This document shows positions 8,201-18,300 of a stretch of 64,000 nt of DNA, piece after piece. Under the pieces are notes generated by a model. That model worked only from the letters and a program-made list of their open reading frames with translations, searched no databases and was not told where the DNA came from. The translations under genes and the position numbers were made by a program. Source of the DNA: [Pseudopropionibacterium] massiliense (GTDB lineage Bacteria > Actinomycetota > Actinomycetes > Propionibacteriales > Propionibacteriaceae); assembly GCF_900607225.1 (NCBI RefSeq), contig NZ_LR027842.1, forward strand, positions 222,812-286,811, written 5' to 3'. The number at the start of each line of letters is the position of its first letter. Positions within the stretch are counted from its first letter, which is position 1.

Positions 8201-10297
8201 GTGCGTGACCCCAAACTGAGACATGAACGGCGCCATGCGTTCTGTGGGTGCCACATCCTCATCGCGCCCCACCACGAGAGTCGCCCCGGCACCGAACGTG
8301 GCGAACACCTCCAGAATGAACACGTCGAAGGTAGTGGCGCAGAACTGCAGCATCCGAGCTGATCGATCCAACTCCATCCGCTCGATCTCGCTGCCTACGA
8401 CGTTGTCCAAGCCGCCGTGAGTGACCATGACGCCTTTTGGCTTCCCCGTGGAGCCAGACGTGAACACGACGTAGGCGAGTTGTTCAGGGGCGGTCGTCGT
8501 GGGTAGCTCGACCTGTTTTGGCGGCTCTGATACCGCGTCCTCGAAGATCATCACATCGGGGTCGTTGATGAGTTGTTCTGGGGCCTCGTCCCGCCGGACG
8601 AGCACCACGGCAGGGTCCAGATCCTCCCGTAGTACGTCCCAACGCAGGCTCGGCCCGTCAGGGTTCACCACGCAGAACGCAGCTCCGGAGCGGTGAGTGG
8701 CGAGCATCGCCTCGACGAGTTCCGAGGAACGCCCGATGATGATGGCCACTATCTTCTCAGACCCGGCGCCCGCATCGATCAGTCTGGACGCCAGCCGACG
8801 AGTTCGCTCCTCGACCTCGCCATACGTGAGGTCACCTCCGGGACCGGTGAGCGCCAGACGGGCAGGGTCCTCCTGCGCCAACTCGGCGAAGCGGTGGTGC
8901 ACGCCAGGCTTCCCGGCTGGCACCCCCGTGATGTTTATCCCGTCCACTAGGGCGCGTTCGGCGTCCGTGAGGATAGGTAATTCATTCACCGGGGTGTCGG
9001 GGGTATCCGCCATCGCCTGGAGCACCACGACGAAGTGGTCGAGAAAATCACGGGCCATCTCAGCCTCCACCCGATGTGGGTCGAAGATGCAGCGCATCTG
9101 CAAGCCGTTGTGGATGAAGGCCATCAGCATGATCGGGACGCCGGTGCGGACGAAAAAGTCAACGTCATTGATCTGCAGGTCCGCAAAGCGCGTCCACGCC
9201 TGCTTGTTCTGCAGGGAATTCTGAAGCACCACCGCGTTCTGCAGCAGTGGGAGATCGACGGATTTCATGTGTGGCGGGACTTGTTCGCCCGAGAAGTTGT
9301 GCGACATGACCCTACGGGACAGCTGCTGCACATGGGGCAACCACTCGCGAACTGTCATACCCTCGGGAGGCGCCAACCTCAGAGGGGCGACATCAACGTA
9401 GACGCCGACGTGCCGGAGTGATTCCGGGATTTCGCGGGGGCGGCTGGCGCTCGTCAGCCCGACAACTGTTTCCTCCGAGCCCGCGTGACGTTGAACAGTG
9501 ACGGCCCACGCCGCGGTGATCAGGGTCGACAGGGTGATCCGCCCTGCTGCGAGCCTGCATTCCCAACGCCCCAGGATATTGTCGGGAATGCTGTGCTGCA
9601 CCCAAGCGTCGGTGTCCTCATCGGCAGGTGTTTTCTGAGGTACGGTTTCAATGCCCGGGAGTGGCGAGGGAACGTAACCTTCGAGGTGCGTGGCCCAGAA
9701 GTTACTGCTTTCCTTATCGTTGCGTCCAGCGAGCCACTCGACGAACTTGTGATGGGCTGCCCCTTGAGGATCTGGCGCGGTGCCTTCGGCGTAGGCCCTC
9801 TCCACGAGTGAGACCAGCAGCCCGACGCTCCACCCATCGAGTATCAGGTGGTGATGTGTCCACACGAAGACGTGAGTGTCGGGCCCCAGCGTAAAGAGGG
9901 CGTATCGGGACAGCGGCCCCTTCCGCAGGTCGAATCCCGCCAAGCGATCCGTGATGACATGGCGCTGGATCTCGTCATCCTGTCGCTCGGCGGTAAGCCC
10001 ACTGAGGTCTTTCACGGTCCAGTTGTCCTCCACCGAGCGGAGCACCACTTGCATGGGTTGGGCGCCGCGCCAGGCAAACACGGTGCGTAGCGGTGGCAGC
10101 GCTTGTGTCACCCGCGACCAGGCTTTGTGGAAGCGTTCCTGATCAAGTGGTCCGGTGAAGCGCAGGATTGTCTGTTCGACATAGAGACTCGGGTCATCGG
10201 ATGCGAGACATTCCGACAGCATGCTCGCCTGTGAGCTCACCAAAGGGTAGGCATCCTCGATCCGGTCCACACCCGAGGGGGTGGTGCTACGTGGCAT
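5222..10297 (-). CDS. NRPS module C-A(MT)-PCP-TE, terminal module
   Basis: This 1691-residue final enzyme should add one amino acid to the polyketide and release the product. Condensation domain: residues about 15-450, with HHLILDG at 149-155. Adenylation domain: from about 465, with TSGSTGKPKG near 613-622, an Asp in FDVFILEVF that normally holds the amino group, and YGPAEAS. A SAM methyltransferase (VLDVGCGTG at 971-979) interrupts the A domain after its GFRIEP motif. The A10-like motif (NSNDKVNKSQL) reappears near 1323-1333. PCP: Ser1382 in GGNSLL. Thioesterase: Ser1510 in GWSFGG, with Asp1536 and His1665 as likely partners. My hand-aligned specificity code (roughly D-V-L-Y-S-I-L-I-V-K) matches nothing I know, so the amino acid is not assigned. 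AGGAGG precedes the ATG. Confidence 0.94.
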   Translation of the reverse strand: MPRSTTPSGVDRIEDAYPLVSSQASMLSECLASDDPSLYVEQTILRFTGPLDQERFHKAWSRVTQALPPLRTVFAWRGAQPMQVVLRSVEDNWTVKDLSGLTAERQDDEIQRHVITDRLAGFDLRKGPLSRYALFTLGPDTHVFVWTHHHLILDGWSVGLLVSLVERAYAEGTAPDPQGAAHHKFVEWLAGRNDKESSNFWATHLEGYVPSPLPGIETVPQKTPADEDTDAWVQHSIPDNILGRWECRLAAGRITLSTLITAAWAVTVQRHAGSEETVVGLTSASRPREIPESLRHVGVYVDVAPLRLAPPEGMTVREWLPHVQQLSRRVMSHNFSGEQVPPHMKSVDLPLLQNAVVLQNSLQNKQAWTRFADLQINDVDFFVRTGVPIMLMAFIHNGLQMRCIFDPHRVEAEMARDFLDHFVVVLQAMADTPDTPVNELPILTDAERALVDGINITGVPAGKPGVHHRFAELAQEDPARLALTGPGGDLTYGEVEERTRRLASRLIDAGAGSEKIVAIIIGRSSELVEAMLATHRSGAAFCVVNPDGPSLRWDVLREDLDPAVVLVRRDEAPEQLINDPDVMIFEDAVSEPPKQVELPTTTAPEQLAYVVFTSGSTGKPKGVMVTHGGLDNVVGSEIERMELDRSARMLQFCATTFDVFILEVFATFGAGATLVVGRDEDVAPTERMAPFMSQFGVTHAIYTPSALAALPEPLDVPTLRTLSTIGEPLSVDLVERYASKYHVFNLYGPAEASIVTLGHHCVLENGDPPIGAPIRNTTVHILGPGRAEIPFSTPGELFLEGICLARGYLKQPEVTARAFPETHRGRLYATGDLVTRRRDGLVLFKGRTDDQVKIRGFRIEPAEIEHVLLGHVDVTSAVVVGRGTGAERGLSAYVVLDPQKSECSEDSARRVESWRQLYESTYGAADLEGDGVRRFVGWRDSFANQRIPAEQMNRWGAETVERILFSKPGTVLDVGCGTGIVLLPLAEAGVDVTGLDMSERALNEVRRNILQLPPGSGHIKLQQCAADAIGSLEGTFDIVVLNSVIQYFPSASYLSHVLDLAWSKLRSGGQLFIGDIRALQLLPEFHLARLKEQNCEDESIITAEQVLAAVRDDEELVLDPGFFASWAADKVDAIVSPVVKNLPDSNEMSLFRYDVRILKHETDVPPARLPEPHVTYDLDAFWAALSDSAEAVVLEGIRDARTAELVDDWCTRDLTMPTVAGIPVHVADIDERLTSLGYDLDAVPGPLAGSLRILASRKLRAAARLGLAARLADNRNQEKTVNSPLERRRETRVIEELHQLVEQAFPAHMRPDSITVLDEIPRNSNDKVNKSQLPAPIPFERHEKSVDAADAVEFTAARIFGEVLHLPPLPVNLNFFHTGGNSLLGLSLCSKLSENFDVDIEVRSLLEHPTPRGMAGMVRDLLACESRRPDPVVLLKNGTSQPVFLVHAAAGNAMAYLPLVQVLPTDTKIYGLEEPNVDVPTTSMRDLAAYYVERIREIQPSGPYVVGGWSFGGLVASLMADQLTREEQQARLILVDAPVPRSDVTGGLNRARFTAYLSHRLGPIVTEVGDAVGDKGTDDDFVERVISVANLEDVGAGIVQKLWESYRRSLQLMSTFEPPSFGGESILYRAEDQSLGATEQIDTSIDLGWGLYLPGLQVVPIEGDHVSIMLEPRVAQLASDLAQRLADWDAA

Positions 10298-10345
10298 GTT
10301 TTCCTCCTTCTGTCGTCGTCAGTGCTCCGAGACCGGGTCAGCCGG

Positions 10346-13300
10346 TCACAGACCGAGCTCTTGCGCGAGCGCGTTTCGAAGGTCGTCCGGTACGTCGCTC
10401 TTGGCCGACCATGCGCGGAGCGTTTCCATGAAATCGTTCGCGAGTTCTTCGAGGTCTGCGTTTCCGACCTGTTCGACATCACGCCACCAAGCGATCTCGA
10501 GCTTGCCACCTTCCCGTGTCACTTCCAGCTGGATGTCGTGACCAAGGCCCGGCTGGGTGATGGCCTCCAAACGATGTGAACGGATGACTTGGAGCGGTGC
10601 ATCGTCCGGAGGAGGCTGGATGGCCCGGTAGTACAGCAGGATGCCGCCATGCCCGGAACTCTCGGGGCGGCGAACGTGCGAGAGTCGTGCAGCGTCGTAC
10701 CCAAAGCCTTGATGCAGCGGGGTCTCGATGCCCTGCTCCTTCAGCCAGGCCACCGGGAAGACGGTGGTGAACCACCCGACCGACCGTGACAGATCGACAC
10801 CCTTCAGCCGGACCGAGCGCATGGTGCCTGCCATCTCGAAGACGGGCACCGAGCCGGGTAGGCGATGAACGAGGGCCTCGCCAAGTGCTTCGGCGAGGAT
10901 CGTTTCCAAGGGCACACGGTTCGTTTGCTGTGCTGTCAGTAGGTCCGCGGTGAGGGCTGGCTCCATCGTCGAGGTGAGTCGTTCGTATCGCCGCCGCCTT
11001 GACATACCTTTGGGAGCCCCGGGCCCTTTGGGAACCCCGGGCGCAGGCAGCTGGTTCTGTGTCACCAGCGGGTTTCGAGACAGCTGCGAGGCAACGCGGG
11101 TCCACTCGGCCCAGGTCGACGACGTCGGAGGCAGGTCGTCGGAGCCCCCCAGGAGCCGTGAGAGCTCATCGACAATGAGGTGCTGGGATGTGGCGTCGAC
11201 GAACGCGTGTGGGACGATGATCCCCAGCAGAGTCCCGGATCCGCCATCGTCCCAGACGTGTACCTGCACGAGTGGTTCGTCCTCGGTCGCGTTTGTGATC
11301 GCACTGCCGAGGATGCTCTCGGCATCGTCGAGCGTTCCGGTGCCGTGGAAGGTGATTGGCATCTGACGCTCTGCAACCAGACGCCCCGAGACGGGTAGTG
11401 TGGTTGCGTCGATGGTGAGGCGTAAGATGTCGTGGCGTTCAAGAAGTATTGAGAACGCTCGCTCGATGGTGCTGCTGTCGAGTCTCGTTCGGCTCTGCAG
11501 TAGGAGCGGGATCCGCCACGCGTGCCAAGGCAGTCCCCCCTCGTGCACGAGCCGGAGCTGTGTGGGGACCAGATCGACGATCACGTTGCCGTTCTCGTCC
11601 ATCTCGGGATCGATGAGATCCTTACCGAGTCGGGCGGCGAGGTCGCCGATGCTTTCTGCCTCCAGCACATCTTCGGGGTTGAGCGGCCAACCCTGCTGTG
11701 TCATCTCGGCGGCCAAGCGAATGGCGACCACCGAGTCGCCGCCCAGGGCATAGAAATCGTCCTCGGCAGTGACGCCGGTCACCCCGAGCGTTTGCTCAAT
11801 GAGGTCGATGAGCAGTTCGGTGACGCCGAATGAACGCGGGCCCTGCTGCCGTGAACTCGCCACGTCAGGGGATGTACTCAGGGAATCAGCTGCCGGAATG
11901 ACTCGGTGATTCGTCTTTGCCCAGTGCCTGGTGCGCTCGAAGGGGTACCCGGGCAGGTGGACTGCTTGGGCTGTGGCACGTGTTGGGTCGTCGATCTGGA
12001 GGCCACTGGCCCACAGGTCGCCGAGGCAGCGGGCCAAGTTCATCCCGTCCTGAGGTGCACTTTCGGGGCCGAGTGTCAGAACCGTGTGGTGACGGGATTC
12101 GTCCCACGACACAGACGACCTCGCCGCAGAAATCAACGATCTTCCGGGGCCCACCTCGACAAGAATTGCTGGTCCTCTGCTCAGGACGAGGTCGACGTCG
12201 TCAGCAAATTGCACAGTACGTCGAATGTGGTTTCCCCAGCGTTGCGGGTCCGCCGCCTCACTGGCCGTGAGCCAGCTTCCCGTAATGTTGGAGGCCATCG
12301 GGATCTGGGGAGCGCGCAGGGTCGTTGTCGCCATGAGATCGGTAAACCGGGGGACGACTGGGTCCATGGCGGCGGAGTGGAACGCATGGCTCGTGATGAG
12401 TCGGCGTCCGGTGATTCCGGCAGACGACAGAGAATTGGTGATGCGTTCAAGTTTCCTGTCGCTCCCTGCGAGTACGACGTCAATCGGTGAGTTGATCGCG
12501 GCCACGTCCACGTTCTCGGTCCTGGCGGCGTCGATGACCATTTCAGCAACCCCATGGAACGAGATCATCGTGCCGGTGGGGCAAGCGGCCATGAGACGCC
12601 CGCGCTCACAGACGAGGAAGGAAGCAGTGTCGAGATCCATTATCCCCGCGGCGACAGCGGCCGCGAATTCACCGATGCTGTGTCCCAACACCACGTTGGG
12701 TGTCAGGCCTCGGGTTTCGAGAGCTTTCGTCCACGCGTATTGGACGGCAAAAAGCAGGGGCTGAGCAAGGTCGGTGCTGTTGACCCGCTTTCGGCCGGTG
12801 AGCAACGCCCCAAAATCGGTGTCTGATACCTTGCTCAGGCTGGTGAGCGCTTCCTGCAGTGGGCCATCGAAGTCGGGCTCGGCCTTGGCCAGCGGTATCC
12901 CCATGCCCGGGAACTGAGAACCCTGTCCGGTGTACAGGAAAACCAAGTCGTAGCAATCATTCTCGGTGAGGGCAGTCCGCTGTTGGACGGTGCCCCCATG
13001 AAGCAGCGCCGTCGCATCCTCCACGGTACGAGCCGAGACCGTGCAGCGGTACAGGTGCGTGCGGTTGCGGCGCACAAGGGTGGACTCGACTGCCGCGAGT
13101 GAGGGCTGCTTCGCAGCCAAGTGGTTCGCGAGCGCGAGACGTGAGCGTGTGAGCGCCTCAGGGCTCGCGGCGCTCAACCGCAGCGTCGTAATCCCGTCAT
13201 GTGAGGCTTTTGGATTCGGAGGGGTGGTGGATTGAAGGACAACGTGCACGTTCGTGCCTCCGACACCGAGCGAGGTCACTCCCGCAATGCGGGTCGGCGT

Positions 13301-14539
13301 ATCCCACTCGGTGGACTCGGACGTGATTGTGATCCGGGTACCGTCCAGTCGGAACTCAGGGTTGGGGGAATCGTAGTGGCATGTCCCCGGTATGATCCCG
13401 TACTCCAAGGCCAGGACGGTCTTGATGAGCGAGGCCATGCCGGCGGCCGCCTCGAGGTGACCGACATTGCCCTTGACGGAACCGAGGTAGCAGGGGGTAG
13501 TGATGGAGCCGGTGAACCATTCTGTGAGCGCTTGCACCTCCACCGGGTCACCGATAGGGGTCCCAGTTCCGTGCCCCTCGATAAAGCCCACTTGGGAGGG
13601 GGCCACTCCGGCGATCGCCAAAGCGTCCGCGACGACCTGCGCCTGCTGTTCCACGCTCGGTGCGCTAAACCCCATCTTGAGATTGCCGTCGTTGTTGATG
13701 GCGCTGCCGCGGATGATGGCACGGATGGGGTCCCCGTCCGTGAGTGCAGCGAGGTACGGCTTGAGGATCACTGCGCCGACCCCGCTGCCGAAGATGGTTC
13801 CATCGGCCGCCGCGTCGAACGGGCGACACCGGCCGGTCGGAGACATGATCGACCCGGGCTCGGCGAAGTAGCCGACATCCTGTGGAACACGCACCGAGAC
13901 TCCACCCGCGACCGCGATGTCACAGTCACCCACGAGAAGTGACTGACAAGCCAGATGCAGCGCAACGAGCGCGCTAGAGCACGCCGTTTGGATACTGATG
14001 CCAGGGCCGGTCAGGTTCAAGGTGTGCGATACCCGTGTGGCGATGTAATCCTTGTCATTGCTCAAGGCAAGCGAGACGGCCTGCATGTTCGCCCCATAGG
14101 CCATGGAGTCGTACGGACTGCCGCTCATCAGAGCGTTCAACAGGTAGGTGCTGGTTCCTGTGGCGGCGAAAACGCCTGTTCGTGCAGAGACGGCCCATGG
14201 ATCGAGGGCAGCGTCCTCCAGCGCGTGGTGCACGGTCTGGAGGAAGAGTCGCTGCTGGGGATCCATGAGTGTGGCCGCGGCGGGTGTGAATCCGAAGAGC
14301 CCGTCGTCAAACTCGTCAACGCCGTCGAGTCTCAACGCGCGTTTAACGTACTGCGGGTCCGAGATCACCGCGTGTGGTACGCCTGACTTCGCGAGAACGG
14401 AGGTATCTAAGTCAACGCAGGCGTCCCGGCCTCCCACAAGCAGGTCCCAGTACGAGTCCAGGTCGGGTGCGCCGGGGAACCGGCCTGCCATGCCCACTAT
14501 TGCGATCCAAGAGTTGGCTGCGTCGTACTCATCAGTCAT
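10346..14539 (-). CDS. PKS module KS-AT-carrier with C-terminal epimerization-like domain
   Basis: This 1397-residue protein carries the last polyketide extension. KS: residues about 12-435, Cys187 in TACSSA. AT: about 530-830, Ser621 in GHSIGE and an HAFH motif at 718-721, typical of malonyl-CoA. There is no KR, DH or ER, so the added unit should stay a beta-ketone. The carrier domain (Ser936) reads LGGDS, the form common in carriers that precede epimerization domains. Residues about 985-1390 form a condensation-superfamily domain with PHAFVDA at 1110-1116 (the second His of HHxxxDG retained) and DLSRSVGWFTTVFPV at 1249-1263, which resembles epimerization domains more than condensation domains. 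The next protein has its own C domain. GGAGGG within the preceding gene is the ribosome binding site. Confidence 0.93.
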   Translation of the reverse strand: MTDEYDAANSWIAIVGMAGRFPGAPDLDSYWDLLVGGRDACVDLDTSVLAKSGVPHAVISDPQYVKRALRLDGVDEFDDGLFGFTPAAATLMDPQQRLFLQTVHHALEDAALDPWAVSARTGVFAATGTSTYLLNALMSGSPYDSMAYGANMQAVSLALSNDKDYIATRVSHTLNLTGPGISIQTACSSALVALHLACQSLLVGDCDIAVAGGVSVRVPQDVGYFAEPGSIMSPTGRCRPFDAAADGTIFGSGVGAVILKPYLAALTDGDPIRAIIRGSAINNDGNLKMGFSAPSVEQQAQVVADALAIAGVAPSQVGFIEGHGTGTPIGDPVEVQALTEWFTGSITTPCYLGSVKGNVGHLEAAAGMASLIKTVLALEYGIIPGTCHYDSPNPEFRLDGTRITITSESTEWDTPTRIAGVTSLGVGGTNVHVVLQSTTPPNPKASHDGITTLRLSAASPEALTRSRLALANHLAAKQPSLAAVESTLVRRNRTHLYRCTVSARTVEDATALLHGGTVQQRTALTENDCYDLVFLYTGQGSQFPGMGIPLAKAEPDFDGPLQEALTSLSKVSDTDFGALLTGRKRVNSTDLAQPLLFAVQYAWTKALETRGLTPNVVLGHSIGEFAAAVAAGIMDLDTASFLVCERGRLMAACPTGTMISFHGVAEMVIDAARTENVDVAAINSPIDVVLAGSDRKLERITNSLSSAGITGRRLITSHAFHSAAMDPVVPRFTDLMATTTLRAPQIPMASNITGSWLTASEAADPQRWGNHIRRTVQFADDVDLVLSRGPAILVEVGPGRSLISAARSSVSWDESRHHTVLTLGPESAPQDGMNLARCLGDLWASGLQIDDPTRATAQAVHLPGYPFERTRHWAKTNHRVIPAADSLSTSPDVASSRQQGPRSFGVTELLIDLIEQTLGVTGVTAEDDFYALGGDSVVAIRLAAEMTQQGWPLNPEDVLEAESIGDLAARLGKDLIDPEMDENGNVIVDLVPTQLRLVHEGGLPWHAWRIPLLLQSRTRLDSSTIERAFSILLERHDILRLTIDATTLPVSGRLVAERQMPITFHGTGTLDDAESILGSAITNATEDEPLVQVHVWDDGGSGTLLGIIVPHAFVDATSQHLIVDELSRLLGGSDDLPPTSSTWAEWTRVASQLSRNPLVTQNQLPAPGVPKGPGAPKGMSRRRRYERLTSTMEPALTADLLTAQQTNRVPLETILAEALGEALVHRLPGSVPVFEMAGTMRSVRLKGVDLSRSVGWFTTVFPVAWLKEQGIETPLHQGFGYDAARLSHVRRPESSGHGGILLYYRAIQPPPDDAPLQVIRSHRLEAITQPGLGHDIQLEVTREGGKLEIAWWRDVEQVGNADLEELANDFMETLRAWSAKSDVPDDLRNALAQELGL

Positions 14540-14542
14540 GGT

Positions 14543-15325
14543 TCACATCCCTCCGGTGTATGATTCTGTGCCATTCGTCACCGGGGCGCACAGCTTGCTG
14601 AGAATTTGCTCTGTGGCGTCCCAGAGAAAGAAATGACCGCCTCGGAAATGGTGTATCCGGAGTGGACGAGTGAAATTGGAAGCCCACATCTCCAATGTTC
14701 CCGGGAGCACCATTTGGTCAGCGCAGCCCGAGAACACCTCGGGGATCGGTTTCGTGAGCGGGGATAGTTCTTTGAACTGATACTCGTCGGAAAGCCGCAG
14801 ATCCTCGACCAAGGGCTCCATCAGGAGCATTAACAGTTCCTCGTGTGCGAGGATCTCCTTCGGCATTCCTCCCAGAGCAGTCAGCACCCTGAGGAGCTCA
14901 TCGTATGGCAGCTTGCTGAGTTTCGTCGTCGACTGGTGCTGAGGCGCCGACCGCGCCGACAGGCCCAGGCGCAGGGGCCCGAATCCGAACTCATGCTCCA
15001 GGTTGCGAGCAACGAGAAAGGCTACCAATGCCCCGAGCGAATGACCGAAGAACACGAACGGTCGGTCGTCGTGCTCGTCGAGGAAATCCCTTGTGAGTGT
15101 TTCTACTAAACGCTCCATGCACGAGGGGTGGGCCTCGCGGTACCGGTCATGGCGGCCTGGCATCTGACATGAGACCACCTCTACGCCGGAGGGAGCTCGA
15201 AAGGCCCAGGTGCGATACGCGGCGGCGCTTCCCCCCGCGTAGGGAAAACAGTACAGCCTCCACGCTGCGTGAGGCCGCGGTTGGAACGCGAGATAGCGTG
15301 CGGCGTGGCTGTGGCTACTGGTCAT
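14543..15325 (-). CDS. Type II thioesterase (editing)
   Basis: This 260-residue alpha/beta hydrolase resembles GrsT/RifR-type external thioesterases, which clear misloaded or stalled acyl groups from carrier proteins. The N-terminal LYCFPYAGGSA, the nucleophile elbow GHSLGA (Ser96) and the C-terminal GGHFFLWD with the likely catalytic His are all present. It sits inside the assembly-line operon. Its start overlaps the end of the upstream PKS gene by 11 bp, and it stops 3 nt before the ATG of the next PKS gene, so it is made with the synthases. GAGGAGG precedes the ATG. Confidence 0.93.
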   Translation of the reverse strand: MTSSHSHAARYLAFQPRPHAAWRLYCFPYAGGSAAAYRTWAFRAPSGVEVVSCQMPGRHDRYREAHPSCMERLVETLTRDFLDEHDDRPFVFFGHSLGALVAFLVARNLEHEFGFGPLRLGLSARSAPQHQSTTKLSKLPYDELLRVLTALGGMPKEILAHEELLMLLMEPLVEDLRLSDEYQFKELSPLTKPIPEVFSGCADQMVLPGTLEMWASNFTRPLRIHHFRGGHFFLWDATEQILSKLCAPVTNGTESYTGGM

Positions 15326-18300
15326 GGTCGTTCCGCCTCCTCAAACGGTTCAAACGTGCGGCCCGGTTCTTCGCGCGCACTTCGGCGATCTCGACCCCGA
15401 GGGTCGGAGGCTTCTTCGTGGGTGATGCATCGAGGAGGATCTCTTCAGCGATTTGCTGCGTAAGATCGGCCGTGGTGGCACCTTGGAGGAGAGAAGCGAC
15501 GCCTAGTTTTACGTTGAAAATGCGTTTGATGCCTTGGATGATGCGCAACACGAGGAGCGAATCGATCCCCAGAGTGGTGAGTGGACGATCCCGTGGTATC
15601 TCGGAGTCCTCGTAGCCCATGAGTTGTGCGACCACGCGGGTGACGCCGTTGTGGATCTCGGTGAGTGCTTTGGCGCGGGGCATGGCGCGCAGCACCTCCG
15701 GGCTGATCGTGTCGTGGGTCTCACCACCGATGACGAGCGCCTGGTAGAACGGGTTGGTCATGATCTGGGGGAAATTGGCCAGTAGCACCGGTTCATTGAG
15801 TCGGGCGGCCACGGTCTCCGGGCGATCGGCGGCCACGAGCCGACGGAGGATGGCCAGACCTTTGTCAGGGGGGATGGGATCCATCATCCGGTCGCGTGCA
15901 CCGGCTGCGAGCCCCACTTCGCCCCACCGGCCCCACTGAACGATTGTGCCAGGTAAACGTCGGCCGCGACGATCGGAGATCACTCCCTCCATAGCGGCGT
16001 TGGCCGTCGCATACCCGGTCTGACCCGGTGACCCCAGGACCGTTCCAGCAGTGGAGAACACCACGAAGAAGTCGAGTGGGTCGTTCACGGTGACCTCGTC
16101 GATCCGGCGGGCCCCAACCACCTTGGGACGCCACATCTGGTCGACCGCCGCGATGTCCAGTGTCGCGAGGGTCTGATCAGCGACTACACCTGCGGCATGG
16201 ATGACGCCTCGCAATGCGAGTTGGCGTTCGTCGGCGACGGTCCGGCACCTGCTCGCTGTATCCTCGTCAGCGATGTCACCGAGAACGATCTCAACTCGGT
16301 CGTCGGCGAGGAAATCGTCAAAGTCCGTGCTCATCCCTTGCTCGGGACGACTTCTCCCGTTGAGAATCACGCACCCGGCGCCCTCGTGGTGCAGGGCTTC
16401 AGCCACCCGGAGACCGAGTCCGCCCATACCTCCCGTGACAAGGTACGCACCGTCGGGACGGGTGATCCGTCCATCTACCGTCTGCGGGGGTGGAACCCGG
16501 ACGCACGTCGCCATGAGCGGTCCGTCACCGGTCAGTCGTAGTGAATCTCCACTCCATGCTCGGGCGAGCGCAGTGTCAAGTGCATCTGATGGTGTGGGAG
16601 CGGAGATGGTGCGAAGGGGGAGACCGGGTACCTCCAGTTTCGCGCAGCGAACCAGCGCCCGTGCGGTGCGGGCTGCAGCGTCGTCGTGGTCTCCCAGTGT
16701 CACGATTGTGACGAGATTCTGGGTCGTCTTGTCCGCGACCATGGCCGCTACGGCTTCGACAAGCTGACGTGCTGCTCCCTCAGGTCCGCCCTCCGCTCCG
16801 CTGTTGGTCACGAGGATGAGGTGTACAGCGTCGTTTGTCACATGTCCGTCTTTCAGTCTTTGCGCGACCTGCTGGGATGCCTCGGTCGTGTCGAGGACCC
16901 TGATTTCTGGGTGCCCCGAGACCGTTTCGTCCGAGAAGGTCTCGGGGACCCAGGCTACTTCGTAAAGCGCGTTCGCCCATGAGAAAGGAGCTTTCTCCCG
17001 ACCTAGCGGTTGTGCCCGGAGCCCACGGACACTGATCGCCGGTTCGGCCGCATCCTCGGCCCAGAGATCGAGGTCGATCAACCAGTCGCGGCCGGTTTGT
17101 CGTCCGTACCCGATTGCCCGGACGACCGTCGCGCGGGGCGTCTGCACGAAGAGTCGGTCCACTGCTACGGGCACCACGACGCCGTCAAGAGCACTTTCTG
17201 GGAGTGCCGCAGTCATCATCAGCAGAGCAGCGTCCAAAGCGCGGGGATCGAACATGTGCCCGGGGGAGTCGTCGATGGCCCGATGTAGAGACCCTGTCAG
17301 CCATCCCTCGCCGTGGTCAAAGGTCTCGCCGAGAAGCTGGAAGTTGGGGCCGTACTCTTGCCCTGACCTACGGGCGCGGGTCAGCAACTCCTCCGGGCTG
17401 ACCGCGCGTGGCACTGCCTCGTCATCGGATATCTGCAACGGTACGGGCCGCCGCCCGTCAGTCATCCCGTCGATGCGAGCAGTGGCGTGGGTCGTTGAGG
17501 AGCCGTCGGAGGCGGTGACGACCTTGATCGTCCTGTTGTCGGGGCGGACGTGGGCAGTCACGGTGACCTTTTCCTCCACCGGGAGCATCTCGAGCAGCTT
17601 CACATCTCTGACGTCTACCTTCCCTAGTCCGGTCGCGGCGGCGGTGGCGCAGAGTTCCAGGAGAACAGCGCCAGGCGTCACCGGCGTTCCGAAGAGGCTA
17701 TGTTCCGTGATCCACGGGTGATGTCCGGAGCCGATGTCGCCCTGAAACAGATGCTCGCCGTCCGGCATCGTCACGTGAGCATCAAACAGGCTTCGCTGAC
17801 GGGGGACAGCCGACGCGGCGGGCGCGTCATACCAGAACCGCTTGTGGTTCCAGCGCGGTGGCCGCACCTGGACAGCACGCACGGTCGCTTTTCTTCCCGC
17901 AATCTGCTGCATGGACTCCTGCACGACGGGGTGGGGTGACACCTCGGTGAATCTGGTTGCGCCCTCCGCCAAGGCCCGTTCCATCGCATCGGAGAACGCG
18001 ACTGTCTCGCGCAGGTTGGCGACCCAGTGTTCGGTACCCCAGTCATCGCCCAGACTGCAGGTGCTGAACGCCGGGCACCGGGCAGATCCCGTGTCGCCCA
18101 GATCTGCCAGCCGCTCACGGAGTCGGGCGAGGACCGGCTCGACGAACTGGCTGTGGGACGCCACGTCCACACGGATGATCGACACCGCGGGTCCGTGTCC
18201 GCTGGAACAGCGTTCTGCGAGATCGTCGATTTCCTCGGACAGACCGGCCACTACGGTCTCGGCAGGCCCGTTGAGAGCGGCAATCTCGAGCGAGGTGCCC

